Of a stretch of 64,000 bases of DNA, positions 36,701 through 49,112 are shown one piece after another; the stretch's first letter is position 1, and every line of letters starts with the position of its first letter. This DNA comes from Zantedeschia hybrid cultivar. Its lineage: Eukaryota > Streptophyta > Magnoliopsida > Alismatales > Araceae. The notes beneath the pieces are model-generated. The model was not told where the DNA came from, made no database searches, and worked only from the letters and a program-made list of their open reading frames with translations. The translations under genes and the position numbers were made by a program. Location: the NCBI GenBank assembly GCA_030544215.1, contig JARZZO010000011.1, positions 1,784,001 to 1,848,000 on the forward strand. The letters are read 5' to 3'.

Positions 36701-39700
36701 GGTTGCTTCATCTGTTGCATCCAGAAATGCTGTAACTAATGCCTCTATTGCCAAGAAAGACAAGTTTCAGCAGGGTTCTGTTTTCAAAAAAGACTATTGT
36801 CCAATTGAAAAAGCTTTGGGACATGATGCTTGTAATCACATTAATACGACAGCGGAAAGTGAGTTGTATTTTTCTTCTTTCTACTCGTAGGCCTATTCAT
36901 TTGCTCTGTCTCAACTCCAACTTTTTTCTTCTCTGGGCATGCATATGTATGTACTCAAGTTTTCAACTTTTAATCATGCAGCAAAACAGCTGAGAGAGCT
37001 GAAGAGAAAAATCAGAATGGGTCAAATTCTCTCTCCCCCATCCAAGGTTGTGAAAGTATCAGACAAAGCTGTACATAATAAAATGCGAAGTAAAGAAGTA
37101 CAAAACTGGAGGAGTCAACCATCCAAGTTCAACGTATCAGATCATGGCCCCAAGTCCAGTGGATGTGCAAGATCATCCATTAATGGATGGGAATGGCGTC
37201 GATGGTCACAGAAGGCATCTCCTTCTGAAAAAGCTTCGGCTACAGGAGTTCAGTTTATTCATTTTAATTCTTTCCGATCTAATGTCTGGGCTGCACATTG
37301 TGCTAAGGGCTCTTCAGCTAGGACCAACAGGGTTAAGCTACGAAACCTTTCCGCTGCAGCAGAGGGTTCTGAGTTTTTTAAACTTCCTCATTTAATGGTA
37401 ACATTGTGTAAAGATCTGCCTCCAAGGTGTTTCTGCATTCTTTTTTCTTGGTTTATTATTAACAGTGCATTTTGTTAGGCGAGAAAGAAGCGGCTTCTCG
37501 TACAAAGGAGTGTAATTCATGGTTGGGGTCTTGTAGCCCTTGAACCGATTGAGGCTCATGATTTCATAATAGAATATGTGGGCGAGTTGATTCGTTGTCC
37601 GGTAAGTTTGATTTTCCTAGTTTTTTCTTGGCCAAGATGAAGTCATTTACAATTATTGCCAAAACTCTGGGTGACATATGTGCAGTAGCTTAATACTATC
37701 ACTTTTTTTACTTGTCCTCTTGCATTAGTTTCATATTTTTACCTTTTTGATGATTTTCAGATTTCAGATATACGTCAACGTCTCTATGAAAAGATGGGAC
37801 TTGGCTGCAATTATCTTTTCAGGTTTAATAATGGTTATGTGGTAAGTGAGCATCTTTTATTTGACTGTTGTTTTTCCTTCTAAACTTGTTTGTATTATAT
37901 ATGTCACCTTGGCAATATACATTGTTACTGTGGTGTGACTCCAAAAAGAATTTGCTTTGCTGTTTTGTTTACCATGTAGCAGTTATATAATGAATAATTC
38001 AATTCTGCAGTCTCAATTTGCACCTCAACAAATTTTCCTTCTTGGTTGCTCTAATATGATGTTTTCCTCAATTGTTGACTGTATTGATTCACTGTCTTCT
38101 GATTCATGTGATCTACAGGTGGATGCCACACGGAGTGGCGGGCTTGGAAGATTTATCAATCACTCATGTGAGGTAATTATTTAATTTGCCTTTGCTGTTG
38201 GCTATTCTACATTTTATTTATGAACTTCTTAATATTTTTCAGCCCAACTGCTTTACGAAGTTGATCACGGCAAACGGTCAAAAAAAGATATATATTTATG
38301 CAAAGCGGCAGATTTCTAGGGGGGAAGAAATCACATATGATTATAAGTTCCCCCTGGAAGACAAGAAGATGTCATGCAACTGTGGCTCTCGAAGGTAACA
38401 CATTGAGTGAGGCATGACTCGTCTGTGCTAATATAATGAGAGATAACACCAAGAAAATGATATAGTATATTTTTCAGACAGTGAATTGATATCAGCTTTC
38501 CCAGGAATATTTCACTTATCATGCATTAACTCATCATGGTCAATTACTTGGTCTGACATTTCGTTTTGAGATTTTGAATTAAAGGAGTGTCAGTGCTTTT
38601 CTGAAGGGAATTACTTTCCAGAAAATAAGACCTGCAAATGCAAATCGAACAGTCTCTTTCCCACTTACTACCGCTTTCTAATTTCTTGTCATAAAAGCGA
38701 ACTACAGTGATTCTCCATCAAAAGAAGTCATCTATTCAGGACTCTCTGCTTTCTAATTTCTTGTCCCATGTGGGGTTATCCTAACATGCCTTCTCACATG
38801 CAGGTTGATGTAGTTGTCAAGTAGACAATGAGAATAAGGGGTGGGTGTCCAAGAGACATAACCATGGACTTTGATACCATGCTAAAGTTATTATTCCGTC
38901 CAATGCAAAACCTCAAGGATATGAGTGGAATAGGCACCAGTATCTTAAACATATTTCTCGTTGCCCCTTTACCAATGTGGGACTACTCTAGTATGGTCCC
39001 TCATGTGCAGGCCGACAGACCTTGTCACAAGGATAATGAATATGGGGTGCATGGCTGGGAAACACAATCTTGGGTTCCAATATCATGTTAAAGGTGTTTA
39101 ACTAACTTAAACCCGTGAGACCATGAGTGGAGTAGGTAGGTTTTGCTGTTTTCAACAAAATGAGGTCATCACTAATAAAATTCGTATAATGGATTCTCTA
39201 GTCTCACAAGATTGAAGTGAAGGTAACTATAGCCTCACCGTCACACTCTGGGAAGAAGAGATTGTCCTCACATTGCGACTGCAAAGGTGGAGAGAGCACC
39301 TTGCATGGTAAAACCAGTTTTAGCTATCCTTGGCCATTTTTTTTTGGAAGGTGACATATAGTCACATTTCATTGAAGAAAAAGTAAATAAAATGGAGGCC
39401 AAAGGCCAAGGCCAAAAGCCAAACAACATTGCTGAAAGCCACCACCCAAACCCACATCAAACAAAATGAGGCAACCCTAGGCTTCTATTTTATTCAGAAA
39501 ATAAAATAGAGGCAAACAGAAATGCCTCAAGGAATCTAAGGTCATGACAGAAAATTTTTCCATCTACAAGCCTTGGAAATGAAGTATTCGTCTGATGCAA
39601 TCCTGAGATCAGCTGCTCTTCTCCAATCCTTGACCCAATTAAGGGCTCTTTGAAGAATATAGGAGGGATTTCTGAACTCTTGGTTGAATCTTCTGGTATT

Positions 39701-42700
39701 TCTTTCGAGCCAAATTGACCACAGCATAGCAAGAAGGATCAAGGACCACAAAATCTTGTCAGCCTGAGTAGGACAGTTAACAGACCACCCTTGCATGAGA
39801 TGAAGAGAGTCAAGAGGTTCCACCCACTGAATTTCCAGAGCCTTGGATAAGACTTTTCACTGGAAATTGATGATCCCACAATAGCAGAAAAGATTATTCT
39901 GGTCTTCTTCAAACAGTCCACAGAAAACACAAAGAGAATTCTCGAAATTTAAGATACTCTTTAGTCTTCGGGAAGTAGCAAGCTTATTCAAAGCCACCTT
40001 CCAAAGGAACATTCTAATTTTGATTGGGATAAACTTGGACCACACTAGGGAATTCCACCCCACTTTAATACCGCCATCTTGAATGATACTAGTTAGGATA
40101 TTAGGTGAAAAGGATCCTTTGGGATTCCAAATCTAAATTCTTTTATCTTCTTGTTCCCTGGTGAGTTGGACATCTGAAATTAGACATATAACTCTGAGTA
40201 GCTCCCCCATTTCAAATTCTGTTGAATTCTTTCGGAGGCTAAGATTACATTGCACAGCATTGTCTTGAGAAAGAACTTGAGCAATTGAAGCATTTTTGTT
40301 ATCTACAAGCTGATAAATGTTGGGAGCCTGATCACGGAGGGGCACATTATTGAGCCATTTATCATTCTAAAAACTGATTTTTTCTCCATTTCCCAAAAGG
40401 AAGTTGATTGCAGGAAGAACTAAAACCTGGAGATGGGCAATGTTCCTCCAAATGTGAGAGATTGTAGGATCTTGAAGGATTCAAATCCCATTTGGAATAA
40501 TTGTGGTAGTACTTGGCCCTAACTATTTTAATCCAGAGGTGATCATCATCTTCCCCTAGTCTCCACAGCCATTTAGCAAGCATGGTCTTGTTGAAGTGAG
40601 TAGTTTTGACCAGACCAGCTCCACTTTGATTCTTGCATCTGCAGACTTTATCCCAATCAATTAGATGAAGACCTTTTCCTTCTCTCTTACCTCCTCCTAG
40701 CTTCTATCATTTTTTCCACAGTTCTAAGAACTTTAAGAATGGAAAGATGATAAATGGCTAGTGAGGAGAGAACTGATAATGAGAGGACCTATCTTCCACC
40801 ATCTGAGAGAAATCTAACTTTCCATCCTTCTAATTTATGATCAAACTTCTTAATGACCACATCCCAATCCCTTAGGCTTATAGGACCACAGGATAAGGGA
40901 AGCCCTAAGTACTTGATTGGAAAATGGGACACTCTGCAATTAAATAGATCAACCATACATTCCAGCTTGACATAGTCCATGTTGATACCTACTAGCTTAG
41001 ATTTTTGGAAGTTAATGCTAAGCCCAGTTATAGATTCTGTCAAAATCAGCAGGATCTTCAAATTTCTTATCATTCCAGGTTGCTTCGAGGAAAATAGCAA
41101 GGTATTATCTGCAAATTGAAGATGTGTGAGATGAAGATTGTTTCTTCCAATATGGAACCCATCTATCAATCCTTGACTAGCTGCCTTTTCTCAGAGAGAG
41201 CTCAAGATCTGACCAATAATAAGGAAAAGAAGTGGTGAAATAGGGTCTCCTTGTCTCAAACCTCTAGAGCTATTGAAAAAGCCATAAGGAAGGCTATTAA
41301 ACAAGATGGAAAATCTTGGGGTTCAGATGCAGCTTATAACCCAACTAATCCACTTTTGTTTGAAACCCATGAGTCCCAAGGCTTTGTGGATACAGTCCCA
41401 GCTAACAGTGTCAAAGGCCTTTTCAAAATCTAACTTAACAACAACACCTTCTCTCTTAGTAATCTTTTGATTATGGATTGGTCCGCTGGCTGTCAGAAAA
41501 TTGTGAAGAATGAATCTGCCTTCAAGAAAAGCTGATTAGTTTATGTTAATGATATCCCCCAATGCTGACTTCAGTCTGTTGGCTAGGATCTTAGTGATGA
41601 TCTTATAGCATCCATTAAGGAGACTAATAGGTCTGAATTCATTGACTTTTTCAGCACCTTCAATCTTAGGAGTAAGAACAATGTGAGTAGAATTGATACC
41701 CTTAACGCAAAAAGGATTGTCTTGGAATTCTTTCACCACACCCATGAGATCTTCCTTGATGACATCCAAAAAAACGGGTAGAAGCCTATTGAAAAACCAT
41801 CTGGCCTGGGGGATTTATTCGCATTCATACTGAAAATATCTTATTTCACCTCTTCTTCGAGAATTGGCAAACAAAGATCTTCAACCTGATTTTCATTTAT
41901 CTTAGGGAGGATATTGCCTTGCAGGTGGGGTCTCCACAAGTGATCTTCTTTGAATAAATTCATATAAAAAGAGATGAAAGTGTCTTGAATGTCCTTAGAA
42001 TCAATGAGAAGATCATCAACCTTAATATGATCAATCTTTAGGGATCTCTTCTTAGAGCTTGCCACCGTATGGAAAAATTTGGAATTCTTGTCACCCTCAT
42101 TGAGCCAATGTTCTTTAGCCCTTTGTTTCCATTTTATTTCTTCTCTAAGAATCAACTCATTGTAATCATTTTTAAGTCTTCTGAGAGAGTGGGCTTCATC
42201 TTTCGAGAGGTTATGATTTTCAGCTTTGACTTCAAGATCATCAATAGAGTGCATGAGTTCTTGCCGAATAATGTTAATTCTACCAAAGGTTTGAGAAGAC
42301 CAAATCTTGATTCTAGCTCTTACCCATTTTAACTTCTTGACAAAAGACTGGCAAGGAAAATCTGCTGCAGGGGCCTCTTTCCACCAATTGCTGACCAAGT
42401 CACTAAAGTGTTCACGTCTGTGCCATTCCAATTCATATTTGAAAAGTCTCTGAGAATGAGTGTTATCTTCAGTGGACAGCAGGATGGGGATATGATCAGA
42501 AATTGTCCTACATATACCTTTCAGATGGGATTGAGGAAAATGAAGAAGCCAATTGGGAGAAACAAATACCCTATCAATTCTGGATTGGACATTATCACTA
42601 GTTGGTTGAAGGTTTGACCAGGTAAACTTTCTATTAGGAATTTCCAAGTCCAACAAACCACGGTCCCTAATCCAAGAGCTGAAGTTCTCCACGTCACTAC

Positions 42701-45700
42701 TCCATTTTAGAAGGCCTGTTCTCTCCCAGGGAAATCTGATACGCTTGAAGTCTCCTAAAACACACCACGATTCTTGAAAGATGTTGTGGAGGCTATACAA
42801 TTCCTGGAAAACCTCCTCTCTAAGCTGATGAGTATGAGGCCCATACACTGAAGTAATGCACCCCTGAAATATGTTATCCAAAGAGCAGAAATGAACTGAG
42901 ATGCTGAATTTGTCGGAATCACACAGGATGCCTTTCATTTTATTCCCATTCCAAAGAATTTGCCAGAATCACACAGGAGGGACTGTTTCCGTCTCAGTGA
43001 TCTTCAATGCCTTCAAGGTGTTTGAAGATGATGCGACACAGTTAAATGCCCAGTCGGGAAGAGCTTCCGTGTGCTGTTCCGGGACGACCGAAGAGGAACC
43101 AAGGATATTTCGGCCTAGATTACAGAGACCCACAGACTCATGCTCGAAGACAGTGAGAACGCTTGGAGAAGGATCGGAGTTTGCCTGATGCGAAGAATGA
43201 CCGAGTAGGGAAGAAGGATCCGCGGGGCTCGTATCGGGTAGGCGGGGTGAAACGGTGACCCGAGACTTACTCGATAAGGGTAAATGACCCAGATGTCTAG
43301 GTCCGGAAGACTTACCCGATGCTACGAGACCTGGAGGCGCTCAGGAGGAGACCCGAGATTGTTCGTCTTCTCCACCCGAAAAAGGATAACCTTTACCGGC
43401 ATAGGCGGCTAATGAAGATGAGGTTAACCAAAGGGGCACAAACTACGATCATCCCAGCCAACCACCACCGCCTCGAGCTTGGTTGGATCACAGTCACCCA
43501 TAAATCGCAACAGGTTTCCATCGGGACTCGAAGAGCAATGAATACCCTCATTCAATCCCATGTCATGCAGAGAAATGGATGAGTTTGGAACACCCTGAGC
43601 TTCATGTAAATAGCGAGTCACAGGCTCATGACTCTGAAGCATAATGCCCTCCTGATTGGGGCTCTTCAGTTGGCCTAGAGGGGTGAAGGAGGTTCCCTGT
43701 TTCCGAAGCCAAATCTTGGATTCCTTAAGCTTTCTGTAAGAGGAAGCAACCTCTGCCCAGGTCCAATTGTAGTGCTGGGGCTCCGAGATAGCATTGACTG
43801 GGGAAGGCTGCTCTACCTTGAGGGAAACCTAGAAGCTCTTGCCGGAGACTCTGATCTTCAGCTTTTCTGGGACAAAATTGATCTGTTCTACTTCAACAAG
43901 AACTTTGGCATACAGAAGATTCGAAAGAAGAAGGGTGTTGCTGTCTACAGACTCTACACCTCTAAGGGAGCCAAATTTATCAACTATGGACTGGAAAGTC
44001 TCAATATTCCAAATGTGGAGTGGAATTCCTTCCAACCTGCACCAACAACAAGGATCGGAGCTAGCTGATATTGTACCCACATCTACTGTCCATGGCGAAC
44101 AACAAATTTTGAAATCTCCCGAGGATAGGATTAATGTCTCCTTCGTAACAGAATGCCAACCCTCCCCTGCCGCATGCACCAGGAAGCTATTGTCGTGGAG
44201 TTCCTTAATAGACCAAGAATGGGCTGACTTCCAGTTGTTTTTCATCAGATAGAGGATATTGGAGCTCAAAGAATCTTTAGCAAGATTTCCTATGAAGCCG
44301 TATGAGGTGATCTTCACCACCAGGCTCTCCTGAAGAGAATTGAGAGAAGCTTTAATCGCAAGGGACCAAGGAATGGAAACAATCTCACAGGGAGAGGCTC
44401 CTTGAGCAGGAAAGCAGGGGGCCTTATTCTCGACCACCCTGATAGAAGGAGAAGGGGGGATAAAAAGTTCAGCGTCTTTCCTCCTACATTGATAGCTTCT
44501 ATGGCCAGAGCCCCTGCAGGAGAAGCATCTAACAACTTCTCTGCAGTCTTGAGCTCTATGACCTCTCTGTAAGCACCTAAAGCAAGTATCAAAATCCACT
44601 CGAAATTTTGAAGAACTCTTCTTCTCCACGGAGAGAGGATCTTTTCCTCCTGGAAACCTTCTGCCAACCTTCCTCAAGCTCACCGGGCTCACCTCTCTTC
44701 TCTGATGCAACTCTCTCCTCACCTCTCCTCTCCAAAGCGAAACTCTCCTCTCCTCTCCGCTCTCTACTCCTCTCCATCCTCTCCCAAACTTCAGTTGCTA
44801 GCTATCCTTAGCCTTGTGTTGGCATCTACTCTTATTTATAACAGAAGAATATAATAATATTGAATTTTCCCGTGAAATCCTAATTAATCTACATATTGAA
44901 TTATCCCTAAAAAATAGTGAAAGCTGCATACATTCCCACATAGGAAAACAATGAGATAAAATTTATATTGCATCATGTATATATGATAGACTGGCTACTT
45001 AGATAATGTGATCTCCATGCAATCCGTGCATGGATGGCAGTACCGGCCGATACCGGTACGTACCGGCCGGTACGTACCGGTATCGGCCGGCACCGGTACT
45101 GTGGGTACCGACCGGTACCGGCCGGTACCAGACTGGTTTTGGGCCAGTACCGACCGGTACCGGGCCGATACCGGCCGGTACCGGACCGGTACGTACCGGT
45201 ACCGGTACCCACCGATACCGGTACCGGTACCGGTACTGCCATCCTTGAATCCATGTCCATCGAATTGTCATGGACATGCGCATTACAATTTTCGCATGCA
45301 TCTATCTGGAATGGCATTCTTGCTGCTACATTTTGTGTTAGTTAGGGATCTACAGACTTGCTTGAAATTATTGTAATGTTTCATCGTAAAATTATGACCC
45401 TAATCAGGAAAGAATGAGCTACCTAGAGAAATCATGGGTTCCTCTCTGTGGATATGGCATGAGGCCATGACATGAAGATCTTTCTCCTTTTGTAAAGGTG
45501 GTGCAAGGACAGCCAAAATCCCTGCACAGAGTGCGAGGCCATCGTATCTCCTCTAAGTTCTATTTCATTGTCTTCTTTTGTTCTTATTTTGAGGCTGTTT
45601 CCAATCTTCTTTCAGGTTTCACACTCTTTTCCTTTCTCTATAGTGATTATGCTTCTAGCACCACAATCTACTCTATTTTGCTATCTACGAGGTCTAAAAT

Positions 45701-48700
45701 GGCCATAGAAGGGCCATGGACCGCCTTTGATGTGTCTGCTGCCTGCACCAAATTGCTTACGTCCAGGTGCTTCAGGTCTTTCCTACGTGACACTGGTTTG
45801 GTCACTTGTTGTGGTGCCCTATTGTGTTGGTGCCTTGTTTGTTAAATAACCAATCAGACATAAATTTACCCCCTATAGAGAAAAAGAAATCCTTTTCTAA
45901 GGCGACTTTCTGAAGTGATAGAGTGGCTAATTTATCAAATGAAGATCATCTCCTGCTTGTTGGGAATCATACTTGAAAGTGTGGTGAATAGGTTGATTTC
46001 ACACGAGTCACATCCAAGGAGCTTTCATTGTGGAGAAACAGACTCAAGAGAACTTCCTGGTGGCCAATAAGTGCATCCACGCCAAAAAGCATCAGAGAAA
46101 AGAAAAGGTTTAGTGTTCAAGTTGGACTTTGAGAAGGCTTACAATAGGTTTAATTGAGATGGTCTACTCATTCTGTGGAAGATGGGCGTTAGTGATACTT
46201 GGGTGGGTTGGATCAAAGCTTGTATTTCCTCGGCCAGATTTTCTATCCTGGTGAATGGGAGTATTACCTATTTTTCCATGGTGGGAGGGGACTCCATCAA
46301 GGAGACCCTCTCTCCCTTTTTCTGTTTGTCTTGGTAGCCCAGATCCTCAGCAAAATGTAGGAGAAAGCAGATGCATATTCTTTGGTAATTGGATTTAGGG
46401 TGACCTCTCAAGGTAGGCATGCCACTCATTTACGATAAATGGTTGACATCTCCTCTTCTCTTCTCTGGAGTAACTCTGTACAGCCAAGCTGATCCTTAAA
46501 TAGATGGATGAGGTATTAGGTCCGAAGGTGAATGTTGACAATCGTTTTTGATATGACCGATTTGTTTGAATTGATTTGATTTTGATTTCTTTTGCTTTGT
46601 TTTAGTCTTTTTTGTGTGGGAATCATGATTTCCCGCCACTCGTTGGGTATTACAAATGATGGGCAATGGTGCCTTGAAATTTGTTTTGGGATTGCGACTT
46701 AGAGTCAGCATTGTGAAACACAGAACATTTGATCATTGTATGTTGATCTGCCCTATGGAAAGATCATCTGGGTTCTTTTATCTAGGGACTCTTTCCACCC
46801 GTCCATCGATTAGTGTTAATTACATCTTAGTGTGACAAGAAAACCTTTGATTTCTTCAAGATGTGTTTCACGTCTTGATGCTTCTATGCAACACAACTTT
46901 CTCACTTGCTCTTATTTTATCTCTCCCACGTATTGTATTGAAAATGATCAGCATTGGCCCTTTTGAAATATGAAAATGATATCATATTACAGAAACATAT
47001 CACTTGGAAAGCATAGTTCGGTAACTTTGTGGGCCCCACCAATGGCTCGCATTATAGGAGGGTACTATGTACAAGTACTATTTAAAGTATTGTTCACATG
47101 CACTATTCACCAGCACTATTCATGTGCCACACAGGAGTCTTGACTCAGGTTGGGTCGACCTCAGGAAATTTGATCGTGATTGAACATGATTTGATATGTT
47201 TATTTTTTTAAAAAGAAGTATGATGCACTTATTGATGTACACTATTCATGTGCCATTCTACCCTTATTAGACCCTAGTTAAGGTCATGTCTTGTCGGCAC
47301 ATGTCACTTGCCTATTTGAATTGGATTGTGCATTGCGTATGTGTCGGGTCACTATTTATCAACACGACACAACTGAGGCACTATTCATGCACTCTAAATG
47401 AGTTCCGACACAAATCAAGTTTGTCCCGGACCATTAGATTGCCATTTGAGCCATTTACTTGGTGAAGAGAGATGTGAAACACTTATCGATGTGCACTATT
47501 CATACGTTGTCGGCAAGTTCTGACATTTGAGTCTGTTCAGATGATCCGATTGAGATTTTATGGTATGGCACGCCTATCGAGGCATACTGTTCATTTGCAA
47601 TCAGTGGTCTTGATATGAGTTGGGTCGATCCCAAACCATTGGATTGTGACTAGGGTCGTTTATATGGTGAGGAGGGATATGACACGCCTTTTGAGGCGTA
47701 CTGTTCATATGCTACCCAACCCTCGTTGGTCCCCAATCAGGCTCGTGCCTCGTTGACACATGTCATTTTCTTGTTTGAATTGAGATTGTGCATTGTGTAC
47801 ATGTCGAATTACTATTCATAACAATGGCACACATGTCAAGACATTATTACGAGACATTGTTGCAGACTGGAAGTCGGATTTCGTGACCATAGACATTGTT
47901 GCCGTTGAAAACCCATGTTCATTTGCTCATATTATCATGAATGTGCATGGCATGCTTTTTCGGGCACTATTCATCCTTGGCGCATACTATCTCGAGTGGG
48001 TACCGCAGACGGGCAGTGACAAAAGAGGGCGTTGCATTGCTCATACATCCCATTATTCACCATTCATTGTGATGACGAACTATTCATAGTAACAACCACT
48101 ATTCATGGCGATGCCTACTATTCATGACAATGGTCACTATTCATGGTGATGGTGCAACACTATTCATGGTGACGTCACACTATTCATAATGACGGTTACT
48201 ATTCACTCCGATGTCGCACTATTCAAACAACGAGCCACTCACCTCAGCGTGCCTCGGGCACCTTCTTTGCCCCATCTTGCCTCGCCTGCAGTAGCTCGAT
48301 CCAACATGCCCATTTGACCCAAAGGGCCTATTACCTACTATATATAACCCTGTAACCCACTAAACCCCCTCACCCTCTCTTTCTCTCGATTGCACCCTCT
48401 CTCTCTCACTTTGTCTCTTTTCAGTCTCCACTTCACTATCTCTCTCTTCTCTCACCCTCTCTCTCTCTCTCCCCTCTGCTCTCTTTCTCTCCTTTACAGG
48501 GGCTCAGAGCCCCCTCTCTCTCTATCTCTATCCACTTCTCTCTCTATATCTCTCTCTTTTCTGTCACCCTCTCTCGACTACTCTCTCTCTCTCTCTCTCT
48601 CATGACTGTTCTCTCTCTTACAGGGGTTCGGAGACCCCTTTCTCTATCTCCCTCCCTCTATATCTTTCACTGCGTTTGTTTAGCACTTTGTTGATAAATT

Positions 48701-49077
48701 TTCCTTATCGTGGGTTTATTTAGTAGCAAAATTTCTATGAATTTGTTGATTATATATTTGATTTGATTAAATTTTATGTTAATTGGCTTGAGTTAAACTT
48801 ATTTGATTGTGTTTGAGTGAAGGAATGTGTCATTCTGTATGATTTATTTGTCTTTTTAACATTTATATAAATATCTGATTTTTTTTTTAAATGTCGGCTC
48901 AAATGCTTAGGCCATTGTCTAGGCATTAGAGGTTGAGCACCCCCCCCCCCCCCCCCCAAACTTTTTGGTCGCTTCACGTCTCTGACTACGTAGGACATAT
49001 CAATTGCATACGTCATAGGGTCACTATGACATATCCAATGGACCTTGCGACGTATCTAAATCTCCTCCTCGAAATAC

Positions 49078-49112
<35 letters not shown>

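Larger units (their letters stand above)
39336..44798 (-). mobile_element. Near full-length L1-type LINE with target duplications
   Basis: Flanked by 15-bp direct repeats differing at one base: TAGCTATCCTTGGCC (39321-39335) and TAGCTATCCTTAGCC (44799-44813). On the minus strand the 3' end carries an A tract (complement of the T run at 39337-39345). ORF1 (zinc knuckles) lies at 44722-43829; ORF2 (endonuclease, RT, zf-RVT) runs 42938 to about 39540. It sits antisense inside the last ATXR7 intron. ORF2 has stops, frameshifts and a changed RT active site, so it is not autonomous. Confidence 0.92.

Noticed and set aside
45008..45376. Several overlapping open frames rich in Tyr-Arg/Pro-Val-Gly on both strands
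   Set aside because: They are translations of the TACCGG word element, whose self-complementary words leave all six frames open.
45498..45845. 115-codon frame with hydrophobic stretches
   Set aside because: No family recognised, no conserved splice context, intronic and surrounded by LINE pieces.
48390..48605. Ser/Leu-rich open frame
   Set aside because: Pure CT-repeat translation.
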